A stretch of DNA of 39,222 nt, taken from the NCBI GenBank assembly GCA_026770615.1, contig MU631744.1:12315-51536 (forward strand). Reading direction: 5' to 3'. The position numbers and the translations under genes are program-made. The DNA comes from Pavlovales sp. CCMP2436 (Eukaryota > Haptophyta > Pavlovophyceae > Pavlovales). Numbering within the stretch: position 1 is the first letter of the stretch; every line of letters begins with the position of its first letter. Under the pieces are notes generated by a model. That model saw nothing but the letters and a program-made list of their open reading frames with translations. It made no database searches and had not been told where the DNA came from. Positions 36,330-39,222 of this stretch are shown here, piece by piece.

Positions 36330-39222
36330 GCAACCCTTTTACATACAAGGCATACATGACGATTTAGCACTCTTTGCAGAAGATGCATGGACTGCACAGG
36401 CCATGATAGGAATAGCAGACCACTTCTTTGCGGCCTACACCATAAAATTCAACGCCAAGAAGTGCTATCACACCTCGATACTACGGTCCCACTCCTGAGA
36501 AGGATCCTATTCGATCCTATTACGTAGGATGGGGCCGCACGGTCGCCGTTTGTCTGTATTTAGTTCTCCTGGCCTGAGCCTTAGAACGTAGGGTCTCAAG
36601 ATGCCAATAGAAAGCCTCAACCCTTCGCTGAGCACGCAATAACTAATTTAACATAAGTAATTAAATGCCAACATTAATTAATTTGACATATCCTATTAAA
36701 TAGGATATGGCCAGGGATGACTAATAGGATGGTGACTAAATACCCTTAGGGCTGCACCAGGGGCGAGTTCGGCAAATCTGAGGGTACGTAGGCTGCCCCA
36801 CACGCTCAGAATACGTGGCGAGCTATCAGCATCGCATGTGACACACGCTGCTGGGACGTGCGCCCACGTATGCCCAAATTCGGCCTCCATGCTGATTTTT
36901 TATAACGGATCAACGGTAGGCCGCATCATCAATCTGATTGAATCCTAATTATCCCCAGGATGTGGCGTCCACGGCAATATGCGGCGACCCTAGGTCCCCG
37001 CCGCGCGGTTCGTTGGCTACAGCGTGCCGAACCCATCCTACTCAATAGGATAATTAGACTATTTAATAGGCGCAGGGATGGGACCGACTACCTAAGTTGC
37101 TAGAGCACTGGGGACCCAAACCACCAGTTCAGACAGTCAGTGATGATCAAAGAAACCCCACCCAGAAAGCCTGCATCTGCCTACCATCAAGGTATGCAAA
37201 CTCCCCACACATAGAGGTGCCCCAGACGCCAAAGGACAAAACCTTTCGAATACCTGGGACACCTCCTAACCACCAACGGCAAGTGGCAGGCCCAGGAACG
37301 TAAACTCCTGATTAAGATAGCACAGGCCATGGGAAAGGTGCACCTTGCCTCGAGCAAAGGGGCATGCCACACCCTCTGGGTAGCCAAGCTGTCCCACCAT
37401 GACGTAGCGTCAATACTGCCATTCTATATGGGAGCATCAGACTTATCTTATGATTTCCTGTTCACGATGCCTACAGCAATAGTAGAGGCCACGCGCATTC
37501 GCTGCACAATGGAGCCCCACGTAGCAAAAGAACGCCTATGCGGCCCCCCTGAACGCGATGGCCTAGGTCTGGTGGACCCTTGTGCCCAAATCGCGGGGGA
37601 AAAGTAACAGCCATGCTGCGCCTTCTCAACTCACCCGTGGAATCCGCAACGCATGCCCTCGCGGCACATGCATTGAGTATCGCCCAAAACGGACCCGCGA
37701 GACAAGTCAAGGCAAAAACGATGCCCACAGCAAGGGGGGCGATCAAAAGTCTTTCAGAAGCACCCCAGGGGGAACAAAAATGGGATATATTCGAGAAATA
37801 TGCATGCCTGCAGACAACACCTATGGGTGAGCTCGCCCCTGTCCTACTATGGCCAGCCCTAGGCGCCACCCGCCGTGCAAAACCCAAAGTGGCTTCGGTC
37901 ACCCTAGCATCAATGAGTACCTGTAGTGTACTAAACTTGGCAAAACTGCGTATCGCAAGCATTACCCCCAACTTAAGTGTCACAGACAGACAATTGACAG
38001 CCATAAGTGCAGTCGAAGAAGACATATTAAGGACATGCGGCAGCGCTATAAGGGACATGCTTATTGCTCTTCAAAATGCCCTACCGATGCATGCAAACAC
38101 GGCTGCAGTAGCAAAAGCAGCCAAGACCCTGTTCACACAGGAATATAGGCCAACATTTAGGCGATTAAAACACCCGGAGCAGCTGAAAATATTACGGGAA
38201 ATCCTGCCCGCACTCACATCGGCATTATGCAGACCTATGTCCTTTGGTTCGTCACACGCCACACAACACTCATACATGCTCTCAGACACCAACCACCGAC
38301 AGCGGAGAAACCACAATTGTGCACCCCCCATGTCGGGGTCGACGGTTCATTTATCAAACCTGATGGAAACGGCAAGGCTCGAGCAGCCGGCGCGGCGTGT
38401 TTTTACGTACTCCCATCACACCACATCCGCGGCACGACACCTGCCCAAGAGGTACATATCCTCACCTGCACATTTTCAGGCGATCAAACGGTTGTCTAAC
38501 GCAGAATGCAATGCGGTCACACTTGCCTTACAAGCACTGACCCACGAGCAAGAGCTATTCATCGGATGGGACCATGACACAGGCGTAAAACGCCTAGACT
38601 GGCACAGACGGCACCTAGACCGCAACCCCCTACCACACGGGTTAAGGATTCCCACGAGCTATGATGCAAACCCTCACTTCTACCGCCTACTCAGCCTCAA
38701 ACAATGTGACGAGGCGCACGGACGCTACAGGAACGCGACTCACACTGCGGCCCATACCAAATTGGATGATGAAGTAGCCAGAATTCTACATACCCCGGGA
38801 GCGGTACGTCACGATGACGCCTCGAGAGCTAGAATAGTGACAGCAGAGGCGCTAAAGAAATTGACCCGGCTCTTCATCTCCACACGAGGCGACAACTGGC
38901 GCAGCCAGGCTGATTTGCCTCTCCACCTCCAACCCCCGGCTGTCATAAAGCTCGTACAGAACACATTGAGCGACTGGGGCTCAAAGGCAGTAGCAGTACA
39001 CAGAGAAGCCGCCACAGTACAGTTCACAAAATACACGCTCACGGCCCATTGCTGGACAATAGCGGCCACTGTGACAGGAGACATCATCACATCCGACCAA
39101 CGAGTAGCACGCCATGCGCTCATAGACAGAGTTGCGAGGGAATGCCTAAAGAAGAGAGGCCCCGTCAAACATGCCCCAGGCATAGGTAGAGTGGCCAACG
39201 TAGAAGCCATGTGGACAAAAGA
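36330..39222 (+). pseudogene. Non-LTR (LINE-type) retrotransposon ORF2: RT end and RNase H, runs off the window
   Basis: It starts inside the reverse transcriptase: YIQGIHDDLALFAEDAW is the catalytic YADD box with Tyr-Ala changed to His, and FFAAYTIKFNAKKCYHTS is the following segment. The MITE at 36,484-37,086 interrupts it. After the insert come LPKLLEHWGP, the thumb-type block YLGHLLTTNGKWQAQERKLL, and AQAMGKVHLAS. From 37,613 one frame is open to the window end, more than 530 codons. RNase H is visible as VGVDGSFIKPDG (first Asp, near 38,336) and NAECNAVTLALQAL (Glu, near 38,500). The Asp block lies in a shifted frame between two compensating indels. The product would copy element RNA into DNA at the target. 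Frame changes and the RT box change mark it as dead. Confidence 0.75.
36484..37086 (-). mobile_element. MITE-like element, copy 2 (603 bp), inside the retrotransposon
   Basis: It lies in reverse orientation to copy 1. Ends are CGGTCCCACTCCTGAG (36,484) and the complement of CGGTCCCATCCCTGCG (37,086), flanked by ACTA at 36,480-36,483 and 37,087-37,090. Internal matches to copy 1 (complement) include TTGAGACCCTAC, AAGGCTCAG, GGCACGCTGTAGCC and TTGCCGTGGACGCCAC. TCCTATT / AATAGGA subterminal motifs are frequent. Deleting the element and one ACTA rejoins YHTSIL to PKLLEHW in frame. Confidence 0.85.

Noticed and set aside
36047..36367. 106-codon ORF ahead of the RT fragment
   Set aside because: Its end lies over the RT motif in the wrong frame, and it shows no domain.
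1..39222. tRNA, rRNA or other structured RNA genes
   Set aside because: I looked for cloverleaf and conserved rRNA segments and saw none that I could support by eye.

Overview
The window looks like a piece of a nuclear genome from a GC-rich unicellular eukaryote, most likely an alga or related protist. The reasons are spliceosomal GT-AG introns of about 105 nt, a mitochondrial carrier, a MYND/Sel1 protein, an array of C2H2 fingers, and dense transposon debris. I cannot name the species. A block of about 19 kb that is much richer in A+T interrupts this background. It has inverted terminal repeats and the gene set of a polinton-like virus (PLV, a Maverick/Polinton relative).

Left host part (1-13.2 kb): the 3' end of a C2H2 zinc-finger gene; a 630-bp MITE-like element with a 4-bp target duplication; a frameshifted Sel1-repeat/MYND gene; a roughly 3-kb element flanked by inverted repeats that carries a repeat-rich ORF1 and a tyrosine recombinase, each broken by one TAG; the 3' tail of a retroelement; a head-to-head pair of a mitochondrial carrier and a dUTPase with one intron; a glutathione S-transferase-like gene interrupted by a 995-bp assembly gap; then minisatellites.

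Viral block (14,375-33,513): the terminal inverted repeats are 14,375-14,628 and 33,261-33,513. Most genes lie on the minus strand. From right to left they are a GIY-YIG nuclease with a repeat tail, a tyrosine-recombinase integrase, a small gene split by a 50-bp retroelement tail, a TVpol-type polymerase fused to an SF3 helicase, several small unknown genes, the double jelly-roll major capsid protein, the packaging ATPase, small proteins, the penton/minor capsid protein, a lipase-like gene on the plus strand, and about 6.7 kb of fibre genes with repeat stalks and lectin-like domains. Together these cover integration, replication, packaging, capsid and host attachment. Nearly every long viral gene carries one or more single-base frameshifts or in-frame stops, while the ATPase and small genes are open. 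The copy therefore looks like a decaying endogenous virus; base-calling error is the alternative.

Right host part (33.5-39.2 kb): another tail of the same retroelement abuts the viral terminus. It is followed by an unrecognised GC-rich coding region, then a decayed non-LTR retrotransposon (reverse transcriptase and RNase H) that runs off the window. A second, reverse-oriented copy of the MITE-like family sits inside that retrotransposon, and removing it rejoins the reading frame.
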